Counted from the stretch's first letter, positions 1 through 8,606 are shown. The stretch is DNA of 9,160 nucleotides from Halobacteria archaeon (GCA_013041945.1 JABDRC010000061.1:1-9160), one strand, 5' to 3'. Numbers and translations: made by a program. Notes: generated by a model from the sequence alone, not told the origin.

Positions 1-1237
1 GGGTATCGGGCTGTTCAAATGCGATATTGGCCAGCGTGTCGGACTGTTCGAAGAACACATCGGCACGCTCCTCGCTTTGCAGTTCGCTGATCAGCTCATC
101 GCGCACCGCGGCCAGTGGCGTACGTTGTTCCGGCCTGATCTCGAGCAACTCGATCACATGAAAACCGAAGTCCGTCCGGACCGGTTCGCTGCGTTCGCCG
201 ATGTTCATCGCGAACACGGCTTGCTCGAATTCCGGCGTCATGATGCCTGGACCGAAGAAGCCGAGATCACCGCCCGTGGCGGCTGAAGCCGGATCGTCGG
301 ATAATTCTGCGGCCAGCGCCGCAAAGTCCTCGCCGGCATCCAGGCGATCGACGATTTGATCGGCCTTGTCACGTGCCGCGTTAATGGTGTCCCCGTCGCT
401 ATCCGGTGTACTGACGAGAATATGCCTTGCCCTGCGCTCTTCCGGCACGACAAAGCGCTCGGCCTGCTCGGCATAGAGCACCTCGATCTGCGCCTCGTCC
501 ACCATGCTGTCCAGCATGATGTCGGCGGCATCGAGCTCGACATACTGAACCCGTGCCCGCTCGGGGCTGAGGAATTCGGCAGTGTGCTGTGCGTAATAGT
601 CTTCGAGGTCTGCCTCGCTAATGGAGACCTGGTCGCTCACCAGTTCCGCAGGCAGGCGCAGATGATCGAAGCGGCGCTGCTGGCCCTCGAGCCTGTACAG
701 CCGGGTAAAGTCTTCATCGGTCGATGCAGCGGTCGCTGCGATACCGTTTCTCAACTGGTCCGCAACGAGCTCGCGTTGCAGGGTCCATTCGAACAGGCCC
801 GGCGACATACCCTGGTAACCGAGCACCCGCTCGTACAGCTCCTTGGAGAACCTGCCGTCCTGCCTGAATGCCTCGATTGAATTGATCCGGGCGGCGATCA
901 TCGCATCGCCGATGGAAAAACCGGCCGAGTCGGCGGCCTGGACAAACAATTCATCCGTGACCAGGCTCTGCAGGGCCTGCTTGCGCAACGTGTCCTCGTC
1001 ATAACCGGCCTTTTCATAATCCTCGCCGATGCGCTCGCGTACGCGCTGGACCAGTGCCTGGTAGGCCTGATCATGCTGTCGCTGGGATATCTCGGCATCG
1101 TTGACGCGGGCCGCGTAATTGACCGCCGAAGTTTGCAGATAGGAATCGAGGCCCCAGAACGCGAACGCAATGAAGATCAGGCCGAGGATGACCCAGCCCA
1201 GAAATCCCGTTATCCGCTCGCGGATAGCCAGTAGCAT
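1..1237 (-). CDS. ppiD: PpiD, membrane-anchored periplasmic parvulin-type chaperone (partial, C-terminus outside window)
   Basis: The frame reads without a stop from the ATG at 1237-1235 to the window edge, giving 412 residues. The start MLLAIRERITGFLGW matches the usual PpiD opening: a short basic cytoplasmic stretch and then one hydrophobic anchor (about residues 12-30, ending AFAFWGL), so the rest should be periplasmic. Residues about 40-190 form the SurA-N-like chaperone part, with the typical ARVND start. A parvulin domain follows at about 268-365, beginning RRARHILVS, with the GGDLGFFGPG motif (322-331) and closing on FGFHVIELLEIRP. PpiD sits near the SecYEG translocon and helps newly exported proteins fold. 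In E. coli the parvulin domain is nearly inactive; I cannot judge activity here. E. coli PpiD is about 620 residues, so roughly a third is missing beyond the edge. It follows hupB and two tRNA genes, the usual place after hupB in gammaproteobacteria. The ribosome-binding site is modest (GGGAGACAGGTA before ATG). Confidence 0.95.
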   Translation of the reverse strand, partial: MLLAIRERITGFLGWVILGLIFIAFAFWGLDSYLQTSAVNYAARVNDAEISQRQHDQAYQALVQRVRERIGEDYEKAGYDEDTLRKQALQSLVTDELFVQAADSAGFSIGDAMIAARINSIEAFRQDGRFSKELYERVLGYQGMSPGLFEWTLQRELVADQLRNGIAATAASTDEDFTRLYRLEGQQRRFDHLRLPAELVSDQVSISEADLEDYYAQHTAEFLSPERARVQYVELDAADIMLDSMVDEAQIEVLYAEQAERFVVPEERRARHILVSTPDSDGDTINAARDKADQIVDRLDAGEDFAALAAELSDDPASAATGGDLGFFGPGIMTPEFEQAVFAMNIGERSEPVRTDFGFHVIELLEIRPEQRTPLAAVRDELISELQSEERADVFFEQSDTLANIAFEQPDT

Positions 1238-1257
1238 TACCTGTCTCCCGGGTAATA

Positions 1258-1263
1258 GTTATA
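1258..1263 (-). promoter_or_regulatory. Possible -10 box for ppiD
   Basis: The minus strand reads TATAAC 20 bases before the ppiD ATG, just past the terminator-like hairpin of the tRNA genes. Transcription from here would leave a leader of only about a dozen bases that still holds the ribosome-binding site. No good -35 box stands at normal spacing: the nearest TTG-containing hexamer (TTGTAT) is about 20 bases upstream. This is weak evidence. Confidence 0.22.
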
Positions 1264-1283
1264 CGTGCAGTTCAGCCCAGCCT

Positions 1284-1315
1284 ATACAAGAAAGGGCACC
1301 CTGGCGGATGCCCTT
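1284..1315 (-). terminator. Probable Rho-independent terminator after tRNA-Asp
   Basis: On the minus strand AAGGGCA (1315-1309) and TGCCCTT (1298-1292) form a perfect 7-bp stem around a 10-base loop. They are followed by TTCTTGT, a T-rich but interrupted tail. The hairpin begins 12 bases after the CCA end of tRNA-Asp, which fits termination of a tRNA-Val/tRNA-Asp or hupB-tRNA transcript before ppiD. The imperfect U-tract means termination may be only partial. Confidence 0.55.
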
Positions 1316-1327
1316 CCCGATTGTGAC

Positions 1328-1404
1328 TGGCGGAGTGGACGGGACTCGAACCCGCGACCCCCGGCGTGACAGGCCGGTATTCTAACCAGCTGAACTACCA
1401 CTCC
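1328..1404 (-). tRNA. tRNA-Asp(GUC)
   Basis: This 77-base gene includes an encoded CCA (1330-1328). The acceptor stem GGAGTGG/CCACTCC is perfect. The anticodon arm is CCGGC-CTGTCAC-GCCGG with anticodon GTC, and the T arm is GCGGG-TTCGAGT-CCCGT with one G-T pair. It reads aspartate codons GAC and GAU. It lies seven bases after tRNA-Val, so the two are surely made on one precursor. Confidence 0.97.
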
Positions 1405-1411
1405 TTGTCCT

Positions 1412-1487
1412 TGGTGGGTGCTGAGGGGATCGAACCCCCGACATTCGCCTTGTAAGGGCGACGCTCTCCCAGCTGAGCTAAGCACCC
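1412..1487 (-). tRNA. tRNA-Val(UAC)
   Basis: This 76-base gene includes an encoded CCA (1414-1412). The acceptor stem GGGTGCT/AGCACCC is perfect. The anticodon arm is TCGCC-CTTACAA-GGCGA with anticodon TAC, and the T arm is CGGGG-TTCGATC-CCCTC with one C-C position. It reads valine GUN codons. Its 5' end lies only nine bases after the hupB stop codon, so it is either cotranscribed with hupB or served by a promoter inside the 3' end of hupB. Confidence 0.97.
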
Positions 1488-1496
1488 GAAGGCGCG

Positions 1497-1769
1497 CTAG
1501 TTTACGGCATCCTTGAAGGCTTTGCCAGCCTTGAACCCCGGCGAATTGGAGGCCTTGATCTGGATGGTTTCTCCCGTTTGCGGATTACGGCCCGTACGCG
1601 GCGCCCGTGCCCGAACCGAAAACGTGCCGAAACCGGTCAGGGACACCTGGTCACCCTTGCTGAGTGTATCCACGATACCGTTCAGGACCGCTTCCGTGGC
1701 ACTGGTGGCGTCTGGCCTGGACAGGCCGGATAGTTCAGCCACCAGATCAATCAGTTCAGATTTGTTCAT
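1497..1769 (-). CDS. hupB: HU-beta, nucleoid-associated DNA-bending protein
   Basis: The product is 90 residues, exactly the usual HU length. HU is a small dimeric histone-like protein that bends DNA and binds nicked and gapped duplexes. The start MNKSELIDLVAE, the GFGTFSVR strand (46-53) and the DNA-binding arm PRTGRNPQTGE, with the intercalating Pro63 in RNP (61-63), are typical of the family. The frame stays open for another 17 codons upstream, but the ATG at 1769 is preferred: it gives the family N-terminus and has GAGGA nine bases upstream. HU-beta rather than IHF is indicated by the sequence and by its place directly after lon, as in E. coli. In E. coli, HU is a Lon substrate. A possible promoter and a folded leader lie upstream. 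The stop codon is nine bases from tRNA-Val. Confidence 0.97.
   Translation of the reverse strand: MNKSELIDLVAELSGLSRPDATSATEAVLNGIVDTLSKGDQVSLTGFGTFSVRARAPRTGRNPQTGETIQIKASNSPGFKAGKAFKDAVN
1499..1528 (-). promoter_or_regulatory. Possible tRNA-Val promoter overlapping the hupB 3' end
   Basis: The minus strand has CTGGCA (1528-1523), an 18-base spacer and TAAACT (1504-1499), each four of six matches to the sigma-70 consensus. The bases after the -10 are GCGCGCC, the kind of G+C-rich discriminator seen at stringently controlled stable-RNA promoters. The start point would fall within a few bases of the tRNA 5' end. The boxes lie in coding sequence and could be chance. Confidence 0.22.
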
Positions 1770-1820
1770 ATATGCGTCCTCGCAGTGGTTCAATGAAGTT
1801 GTGGGCAATCGCGGCAGCAC

Positions 1821-1850
1821 ATACCGTTACCCGTCCCGGGTCAGCGGTAT
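1821..1850 (-). promoter_or_regulatory. Stem-loop in the hupB leader
   Basis: The minus strand reads ATACCG-CTG-ACCCG-GGA-CGGGT-AA-CGGTAT: two nested perfect stems of 6 and 5 bp with a small internal loop and a 3-base top loop. It starts about 50 bases upstream of the hupB ATG and would lie in the 5' leader of the predicted transcript. No U-tract follows, so it is not a standard terminator. It may stabilise the message or affect translation; this is inference. Confidence 0.45.
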
Positions 1851-1864
1851 CCGCCAATGGGGGA

Positions 1865-1894
1865 GTATTAGAACACAGTTGCCAGACGCGACAA
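1865..1894 (-). promoter_or_regulatory. Probable hupB promoter
   Basis: The minus strand has TAATAC (1870-1865), five of six matches to TATAAT by position-tolerant reading and four by strict reading. Upstream at an 18-base spacing is TTGTCG (1894-1889), four of six matches to TTGACA. The -35 overlaps the 3' arm of the hairpin after lon. The predicted leader is about 90 bases. E. coli hupB also has promoters of its own, downstream of lon. Confidence 0.4.
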
Positions 1895-1931
1895 ACCGCC
1901 GGTATTCAAAAACGAATACCGGCGGCTTGTC
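1890..1931 (-). terminator. Long hairpin after lon, without a U-tract
   Basis: The arms GACAAGCCGCCGGTATTC and GAATACCGGCGGTTTGTC (minus strand) pair over 18 bp, with one G-U, around a 6-base loop (GTTTTT). It begins 15 bases after the lon stop. No run of T follows on either strand, so it does not fit the standard intrinsic terminator. It could mark the 3' end of lon mRNA as a processing or stability element, or a Rho-dependent or weak terminator. The type label is a best guess. Confidence 0.5.
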
Positions 1932-1946
1932 AATCAGACAGCCGTG

Positions 1947-4355
<2,409 letters not shown>

Positions 4356-4491
4356 AGTTATGTCCATCCTTCAGGTGTTGTAAGGGTGCGGGCTTGGCGG
4401 TCGCCTGGCATCACGTAGCTGCCTGACCGGACCAGCCCGGTACATACCTGCCGATGTTGCCTTTGACCTGGTTGGCTGTCCCACAGTCCGG

Positions 4492-4519
4492 AGATGGGGA
4501 CACAATGCATAACTTCAAC
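4492..4519 (-). promoter_or_regulatory. Sigma-32 heat-shock promoter of lon
   Basis: The minus strand shows GTTGAAG (4519-4513), a 13-base spacer and CCCCATCT (4499-4492). The E. coli sigma-32 consensus is CTTGAAA, 11-16 bases, CCCCATNT. The -10 element is a full match, the -35 core TTGAA is intact and the spacing is ideal. It lies in the clpX-lon gap and points at lon, which is a classic sigma-32 gene. The start point would be near 4485, giving a leader of about 130 bases. Confidence 0.85.
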
Positions 4520-4541
4520 CATATAGTGAGCAGGTACGAAC

Positions 4542-4602
4542 TATACAGCAAGTAACATGCCAGAAAACCGCGGTTGACTGGAATCAGCTATCTTGCTGTA
4601 TA
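4542..4602. repeat. Interrupted inverted repeat between clpX and lon
   Basis: TATACAGCAAG (4542-4552) and CTTGCTGTATA (4592-4602) are perfect 11-bp inverted arms. Nested between them are CCAG/CTGG (4560-4563, 4578-4581) and the 10-base palindrome AACCGCGGTT (4566-4575), all sharing nearly the same centre. It starts 17 bases after the clpX stop and ends about 22 bases upstream of the lon -35 box. In RNA it could end or protect the clpX message. In DNA the arms could be operator half-sites. No T-run follows the structure on the minus strand; the T6 run lies before it. Confidence 0.6.
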
Positions 4603-4618
4603 AACTGAAAAAAGTGAT

Positions 4619-5890
4619 TTATTCGGACGCCGCAATCGGTTCCGGAGTGTCAAAAATCATGTACGGCTTGGTTCCACCGACAATAACATTCTCGTCAATG
4701 ACCACTTTTCTGACGTTTTCGAGTGACGGCAGATCGTACATGGTGTCAAGCAGCACCTGTTCGAGGATGGTCCGCAGCCCGCGTGCGCCGGTCTTGCGGT
4801 CCATGGCCTTGCGCGCAACCGCCCGCAGGGCATCATCCCGAAACTCGATCTCACAGCCTTCCATGTCAAACAGTTTTTCATACTGCTTGGTGAGGGCGTT
4901 CTTCGGCTCCGTCAAAATCTCGACGAGTGCGTCCTCGTCGAGCTCCTCCAGTGTGGCCACGACCGGCAGGCGGCCGACAAACTCCGGAATCAGGCCATAT
5001 TTGATCAGGTCTTCCGGTTCGACATCGTAGAGGATTTCGCCGAGGTTCTGTTCTTCATCCTTGCTCTTGACCTCGGCGGAAAAGCCGATGCCGCCGGTTT
5101 CCGAGCGGCCGCGAATGATCTTGTCGAGGCCGGCGAATGCACCACCGACGATGAACAGGATATTGGCGGTGTCGACCTGCAGGAATTCCTGCTGCGGGTG
5201 TTTCCGTCCTCCCTGCGGCGGCACCGAGGCAATGGTACCCTCGATCAGTTTCAGCAGGGCCTGCTGGACACCTTCGCCCGAGACATCACGGGTGATGGAG
5301 GGATTGTCCGACTTCCTGGAGATCTTGTCGATTTCGTCGATGTAGACGATGCCCGTCTGGGCCTTGTCGACATCGTAATCGCACTTCTGCAGCAGCTTCT
5401 GGATGATATTTTCGACATCTTCGCCCACGTAACCGGCTTCCGTGAGGGTGGTTGCATCGGCGATCGTGAACGGCACATCGAGGAACCTGGCGAGTGTCTC
5501 GGCCAGCAGGGTCTTGCCCGAGCCCGTTGGCCCGATCAGCAGGATATTGCTCTTGGACAGCTCGACCTCGTCCTTGGAGACTTTCGCCTCGAGGCGCTTG
5601 TAGTGATTGTAGACCGCAACGGACAGCACCTTCTTGGCACGGTACTGGCCAATCACGTATTCGTTGAGGACGTCGTTGATTTCCTGCGGCTTGGGAAGCT
5701 TCTCTTCGCCCGCCGCCGTTTTCTCCTGCATTTCCTCGCGAATGATGTCATTGCATAATTCGACACATTCATCGCAGACAAATACAGAAGGACCGGCAAT
5801 CAGCTTGCGAACCTCGTGCTGACTCTTGCCACAGAAGGAACAGTAGAGCAGTTTTCCGTCTTCGCCCTTGCCGTTACGATCGTTGCTCAT
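4619..5890 (-). CDS. clpX: ClpX, ATP-dependent unfoldase subunit of ClpXP
   Basis: ClpX is a hexameric AAA+ unfoldase that recognises tagged proteins and threads them into ClpP. The 423-residue product (E. coli: 424) has the N-terminal zinc-binding domain with Cys17, Cys20, Cys39 and Cys42. It also has Walker A GPTGSGKT (120-127), the pore loop GYVG (153-156), Walker B VYIDEID (Asp185, Glu186) and the RKH loop (229-231). The ClpP-docking IGF loop is at 268-270, the arginine finger at Arg307 and sensor-2 GARGLR at Arg370. All signature residues are intact. The start has GAGGA six bases upstream. It follows clpP after 165 bases, a gap in which I see no convincing terminator and only poor promoter matches, so cotranscription with clpP is likely. 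Downstream is a T6 run without a good preceding hairpin, then the inverted repeat before lon. Confidence 0.98.
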   Translation of the reverse strand: MSNDRNGKGEDGKLLYCSFCGKSQHEVRKLIAGPSVFVCDECVELCNDIIREEMQEKTAAGEEKLPKPQEINDVLNEYVIGQYRAKKVLSVAVYNHYKRLEAKVSKDEVELSKSNILLIGPTGSGKTLLAETLARFLDVPFTIADATTLTEAGYVGEDVENIIQKLLQKCDYDVDKAQTGIVYIDEIDKISRKSDNPSITRDVSGEGVQQALLKLIEGTIASVPPQGGRKHPQQEFLQVDTANILFIVGGAFAGLDKIIRGRSETGGIGFSAEVKSKDEEQNLGEILYDVEPEDLIKYGLIPEFVGRLPVVATLEELDEDALVEILTEPKNALTKQYEKLFDMEGCEIEFRDDALRAVARKAMDRKTGARGLRTILEQVLLDTMYDLPSLENVRKVVIDENVIVGGTKPYMIFDTPEPIAASE

Positions 5891-6055
5891 GTCGCGTCCT
5901 CACGATTGATACCGAAACCTCTTCCATGACGGTTGTAACACTGATTGTTATTATGAATCAACTCCTTCGGATAGCCGGGCGGCTTGTTTTTCCATGTCTT
6001 GCCCGTTTGATCAGGAGGATAGTGCCGGTCAACCCGTCAATATGTATGGTTGTGC

Positions 6056-6688
6056 TCAGGCATCCTCGTCGCCGCTTGCCGGGCGCTGCTCGAGGATCTC
6101 GTCAACCAGCCCGTAGTCCCTGGCCGCCTCCGCACCCATGAAATTGTCCCGGTCGGTATCTTTCTGGATGGTTTCCATCGATTGCCCGGTATGCTTCGCC
6201 AGGATGACGTTCAGTCGTTCCCTGATATGGAGTATCTCACGCGCATGGATATCGATGTCCGTCGCCTGGCCCTGGAAACCGCCCAGCGGCTGATGGATCA
6301 TCATGCGTGAATGCGGCAGACACACGCGTTTGCCCCTGGTGCCGCCGGCAAGCAGCAGTGCACCCATGCTCGCCGCCTGCCCGATACACATGGTACTGAC
6401 GTCGGCCTTGATGAACTGCATGGTATCGTAGATGGCGAGCCCCGCCGTGACCGATCCGCCCGGCGAGTTGATATACAGGTGGATGTCCTTGTCGGGATTT
6501 TCGGATTCCAGAAACAGTAACTGCGCGACGATCACATTGGCCATGTAGTCCTCGACCGGACCGACCATGAACACCACGCGCTCCTTGAGCAGGCGCGAGT
6601 AGATATCGTAGGAACGCTCGCCACGCGCAGTCTGTTCGACCACGATGGGAACCAGGTTCAAAGCCTTGGTATCCAGTGCACTGTTCAT
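6056..6688 (-). CDS. clpP: ClpP, ATP-dependent Clp protease proteolytic subunit
   Basis: ClpP forms the barrel-shaped 14-mer serine protease chamber that partners ClpX. The product is 210 residues (E. coli: 207 including a propeptide). The catalytic triad is Ser107 (GQAASMGA), His132 (MIHQPLGG) and Asp181 (DTDRDNF), with the family spacing of 25 and 49 residues. The oxyanion region INSPGGSVTAG (73-83) and the handle region GFQGQATDIDIHAREI are standard. A propeptide of about ten residues before the LVPIVVEQT segment is likely removed by self-cleavage. The ATG at 6688 is the only reasonable start, 25 bases after the tig stop, but no clear Shine-Dalgarno sequence stands before it (ATATCGAATATT). 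Translation may depend on coupling to tig or on the A+T-rich leader. Confidence 0.98.
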   Translation of the reverse strand: MNSALDTKALNLVPIVVEQTARGERSYDIYSRLLKERVVFMVGPVEDYMANVIVAQLLFLESENPDKDIHLYINSPGGSVTAGLAIYDTMQFIKADVSTMCIGQAASMGALLLAGGTRGKRVCLPHSRMMIHQPLGGFQGQATDIDIHAREILHIRERLNVILAKHTGQSMETIQKDTDRDNFMGAEAARDYGLVDEILEQRPASGDEDA

Positions 6689-6713
6689 AATATTCGATAT
6701 CGGTCTCAGGGTA

Positions 6714-8003
6714 CTATCCTTGAGACTTCTTGGCCTCCTCCACGATCCCGGAAAATGTCATGTTTTCGTCCTCTACAGTGACGCCGCTGTGCTCCATGAT
6801 CCACTCGACAACCTGGTCCTCGATCACCGATGACTGGACCCCGGCAAGCTTGTCCTGGTTGCCATAGTACCACTGCAGGACCTCCTCGGGTTTCTCGTAC
6901 GACGCGGCAATGGTCTCCACCGTTTCCCGTACCCTGTCCGGATCAAGCTGCACCTGGTTGCGCCGTGCAACCTCGGAGACGACCACGCCCAGTTTGACGC
7001 GCCTCTCGGCGTCCGCCTGCAGCGATTCAACGGGCTGACCCTGGTAATGCTGCATCGCCTGCATTTCCCTGACCTCGGTTTCGATGAGTGTCTTCGGGAC
7101 ATCCACCGGGTTGGATTCCAGCAGGCCACTGAACACCTGGCTCTTGAGTCGTGATGCGACCAGCCCCTTGAGCTCGCGCTTCATGTTGTTGGTGACTTCC
7201 TCCCGCAAACCGTCCATCCCGCCTGCCGCAATACCGAAGGCCGCAGCAAACGCGTCATCCAGTTCGGGCAGCGCCATTTCGGCGACGCCATTGACCTTGA
7301 CACTGAACCTGGCTGTTTTGCCGGCCACCTCGGCAGACGGGTAGTCAGCGGGAAAGGTGACCTCGATATCTTTTGTGTCCCCGGCCGCAACGCCCGTCAG
7401 CTGCTCTTCGAAGCCGGGTATCATGCTGCCCGATCCAAGCACCAGCGGCAGCTTCTCGGCCTGGTTGCCGGTGAATGCCTTACCGTCAACCGTGCCCTCG
7501 AAATCGATGGTGATCTGATCACCATCGGCGGCCGGGCGCTCGACCGTGTTCCAGGTGGCACGCTGACGGCGCAGGTTGTCCAGCATCCCGTCGATATCGT
7601 CCTGGCCGATTTCGACGACCGGGCGCCTGACCGTGAACGTGTACTGGACGTCGCCCTCGAGTTCGGGATAGACCTCGAACGTGGCGGTGTATTCCAGCGG
7701 CTCGCCTGGCCGGGAGTCCTTCGGCTCGACACTCGGATCGCTCGCCGGGCGGATACTTTCCCGGGTCAGCGCCTCCTGCATGGTCGAGTTCACCAACTGG
7801 TCGATGACTTCCAGGCGTACCCGGCTGCCGAACTTCTGCTCGATGACCTTCAGCGGCACCTTGCCCGGCCGGAAGCCATCGAGGCGTACCGTGTGCACCA
7901 GGGACTGCAGCCTGGACCTGACCTCCTGGTCGACGCGGTCCGCGGGGACCTGCACGGTCATGCGGCGGGCCAGCCCCCCGGTATTTTCTACTGAAACTTC
8001 CAT
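6714..8003 (-). CDS. tig: Trigger factor, ribosome-associated chaperone
   Basis: Trigger factor binds the ribosome at the exit tunnel and shields nascent chains. The 429-residue product (E. coli: 432) has the N-terminal ribosome-binding domain with the signature GFRPGKVP at 43-50 (E. coli GFRKGKVP). An FKBP-type prolyl isomerase domain lies at about 161-245, beginning GDQITIDFEGTVDGKAF and including LVLGSGSMIPGFEEQL. The helical C-terminal chaperone arms run from about 250 to the end. The start MEVSVENTGGLARRM is the family N-terminus, with GAGG nine bases upstream. It lies 91 bases after tRNA-Leu, without a visible terminator between, so the tRNA and tig are probably on one transcript. It heads the tig-clpP-clpX run, which links folding of new chains to their degradation. 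Confidence 0.98.
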   Translation of the reverse strand: MEVSVENTGGLARRMTVQVPADRVDQEVRSRLQSLVHTVRLDGFRPGKVPLKVIEQKFGSRVRLEVIDQLVNSTMQEALTRESIRPASDPSVEPKDSRPGEPLEYTATFEVYPELEGDVQYTFTVRRPVVEIGQDDIDGMLDNLRRQRATWNTVERPAADGDQITIDFEGTVDGKAFTGNQAEKLPLVLGSGSMIPGFEEQLTGVAAGDTKDIEVTFPADYPSAEVAGKTARFSVKVNGVAEMALPELDDAFAAAFGIAAGGMDGLREEVTNNMKRELKGLVASRLKSQVFSGLLESNPVDVPKTLIETEVREMQAMQHYQGQPVESLQADAERRVKLGVVVSEVARRNQVQLDPDRVRETVETIAASYEKPEEVLQWYYGNQDKLAGVQSSVIEDQVVEWIMEHSGVTVEDENMTFSGIVEEAKKSQG

Positions 8004-8094
8004 CTCATGGCCTCTACGTTGATTTTTGGCACCCTGACAATGTCGCCGGTGTTGAACAGGCCTGTGAGTTTAACAGTCCTGCGATCAACAAGGC

Positions 8095-8179
<85 letters not shown>

Positions 8180-8226
8180 TTGGCCTGCTGTTATGCGTTA
8201 CCGGATGCCAGCCTGTTAGGTATTGA

Positions 8227-8255
8227 ATTATAACTACTTAAACCCGTTTTGCGCA
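8227..8255 (-). promoter_or_regulatory. Likely sigma-70 promoter for tRNA-Leu and tig
   Basis: The minus strand has a perfect TATAAT (8232-8227) in an A+T-rich stretch about 48 bases upstream of tRNA-Leu. At a 17-base spacing the -35 position reads TGCGCA (8255-8250), a poor match. The element follows the terminator after tRNA-Lys, where a new transcription start is expected. I see no other promoter-like sequence before tig. Confidence 0.55.
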
Positions 8256-8271
8256 CCCCTGTTTAACGCCT

Positions 8272-8313
8272 GCCGCAAGGCGCTGACATCCTTGCCGGAC
8301 GGGCGGTTGCGGC
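8272..8313. repeat. Inverted repeat between the tRNA-Lys terminator and the tRNA-Leu promoter
   Basis: GCCGCAA (8272-8278) and TTGCGGC (8307-8313) are perfect 7-bp inverted arms around 28 bases that can pair further (CGGACGGGCGG region). On the minus strand it directly follows the T-run of the terminator. It has no T-run of its own; its role is unknown. Confidence 0.4.
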
Positions 8314-8316
8314 ATT

Positions 8317-8340
8317 AAAAAACCCGTGCATTGCACGGGT
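8317..8340 (-). terminator. Rho-independent terminator after tRNA-Lys
   Basis: On the minus strand ACCCGTGC-AAT-GCACGGGT forms a perfect 8-bp stem with a 3-base loop, followed immediately by TTTTT. It begins six bases after the CCA of tRNA-Lys. This is a textbook intrinsic terminator and closes the tRNA-Arg/His/Lys transcript. Confidence 0.93.
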
Positions 8341-8346
8341 GGAATC

Positions 8347-8422
8347 TGGTGGGCCGTGTAGGAATCGAACCTACAACCAATGGATTAAGAGTCCACTGCT
8401 CTGCCAATTGAGCTAACGGCCC
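8347..8422 (-). tRNA. tRNA-Lys(CUU)
   Basis: This 76-base gene has an encoded CCA (8349-8347). The acceptor stem GGGCCGT/ACGGCCC is perfect. The anticodon arm is GTGGA-CTCTTAA-TCCAT with anticodon CTT, and the T arm is TGTAG-GTTCGATT-CCTACA. It reads the lysine codon AAG, so it supplements the UUU-anticodon tRNA-Lys that must exist elsewhere. Confidence 0.97.
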
Positions 8423-8444
8423 GAAAGCGCGGTATTGGACCACA

Positions 8445-8476
8445 GCCGACAGGGTCGTTCAAGCGACCCCGCCGGC
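8445..8476 (-). repeat. Strong spacer hairpin between tRNA-His and tRNA-Lys
   Basis: On the minus strand GCCGGCGGGGTCG and CGACCCTGTCGGC pair over 13 continuous positions (11 Watson-Crick, two G-U) around the 6-base loop CTTGAA. There is no T-run after it, and the tRNA-Lys gene follows, so it should not end transcription. It may act as a processing site in the tRNA precursor. Confidence 0.55.
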
Positions 8477-8491
8477 ATGTGACCGGGTGTT

Positions 8492-8568
8492 TGGGGTGGA
8501 CGATGGGACTCGAACCCACGACGACTGGAATCACAATCCAGGGCTCTACCAACTGAGCTACGCCCACC
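8492..8568 (-). tRNA. tRNA-His(GUG)
   Basis: This 77-base gene has an encoded CCA (8494-8492). It shows the tRNA-His hallmark of an extra 5' G (position -1, at 8568) opposite C73 (8495). The acceptor stem is GTGGGCG/CGTCCAC with one G-T pair. The anticodon arm is CTGGA-TTGTGAT-TCCAG with anticodon GTG, and the T arm is GTGGG-TTCGAGT-CCCAT. It reads histidine codons CAU and CAC. Confidence 0.97.
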
Positions 8569-8606
8569 ATAAAAAATGCCTGCCTGCTGCTTCCGCCAAT
8601 CCTGTT

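Noticed and set aside
356..880. A 174-codon plus-strand open frame at the left end
   Set aside because: It is antisense to ppiD, which reads without interruption as a recognisable PpiD; no ribosome-binding site or family match is apparent.
1770..1820. A longer hupB starting at 1820
   Set aside because: The added 17 residues have no counterpart in HU proteins, and the GAGGA site serves the ATG at 1769.
4356..4367. The in-frame ATG four codons upstream of the chosen lon start
   Set aside because: It overlaps the GAAGGA ribosome-binding sequence and gives an N-terminus longer than the family pattern; the second ATG is well placed.
5891..6055. A clpX promoter or clpP terminator in the clpP-clpX gap
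   Set aside because: Candidate boxes (for example TTGATT with TACAAC at 18 bases) match poorly, and the inverted repeats are five bases or fewer; I found nothing I could support.
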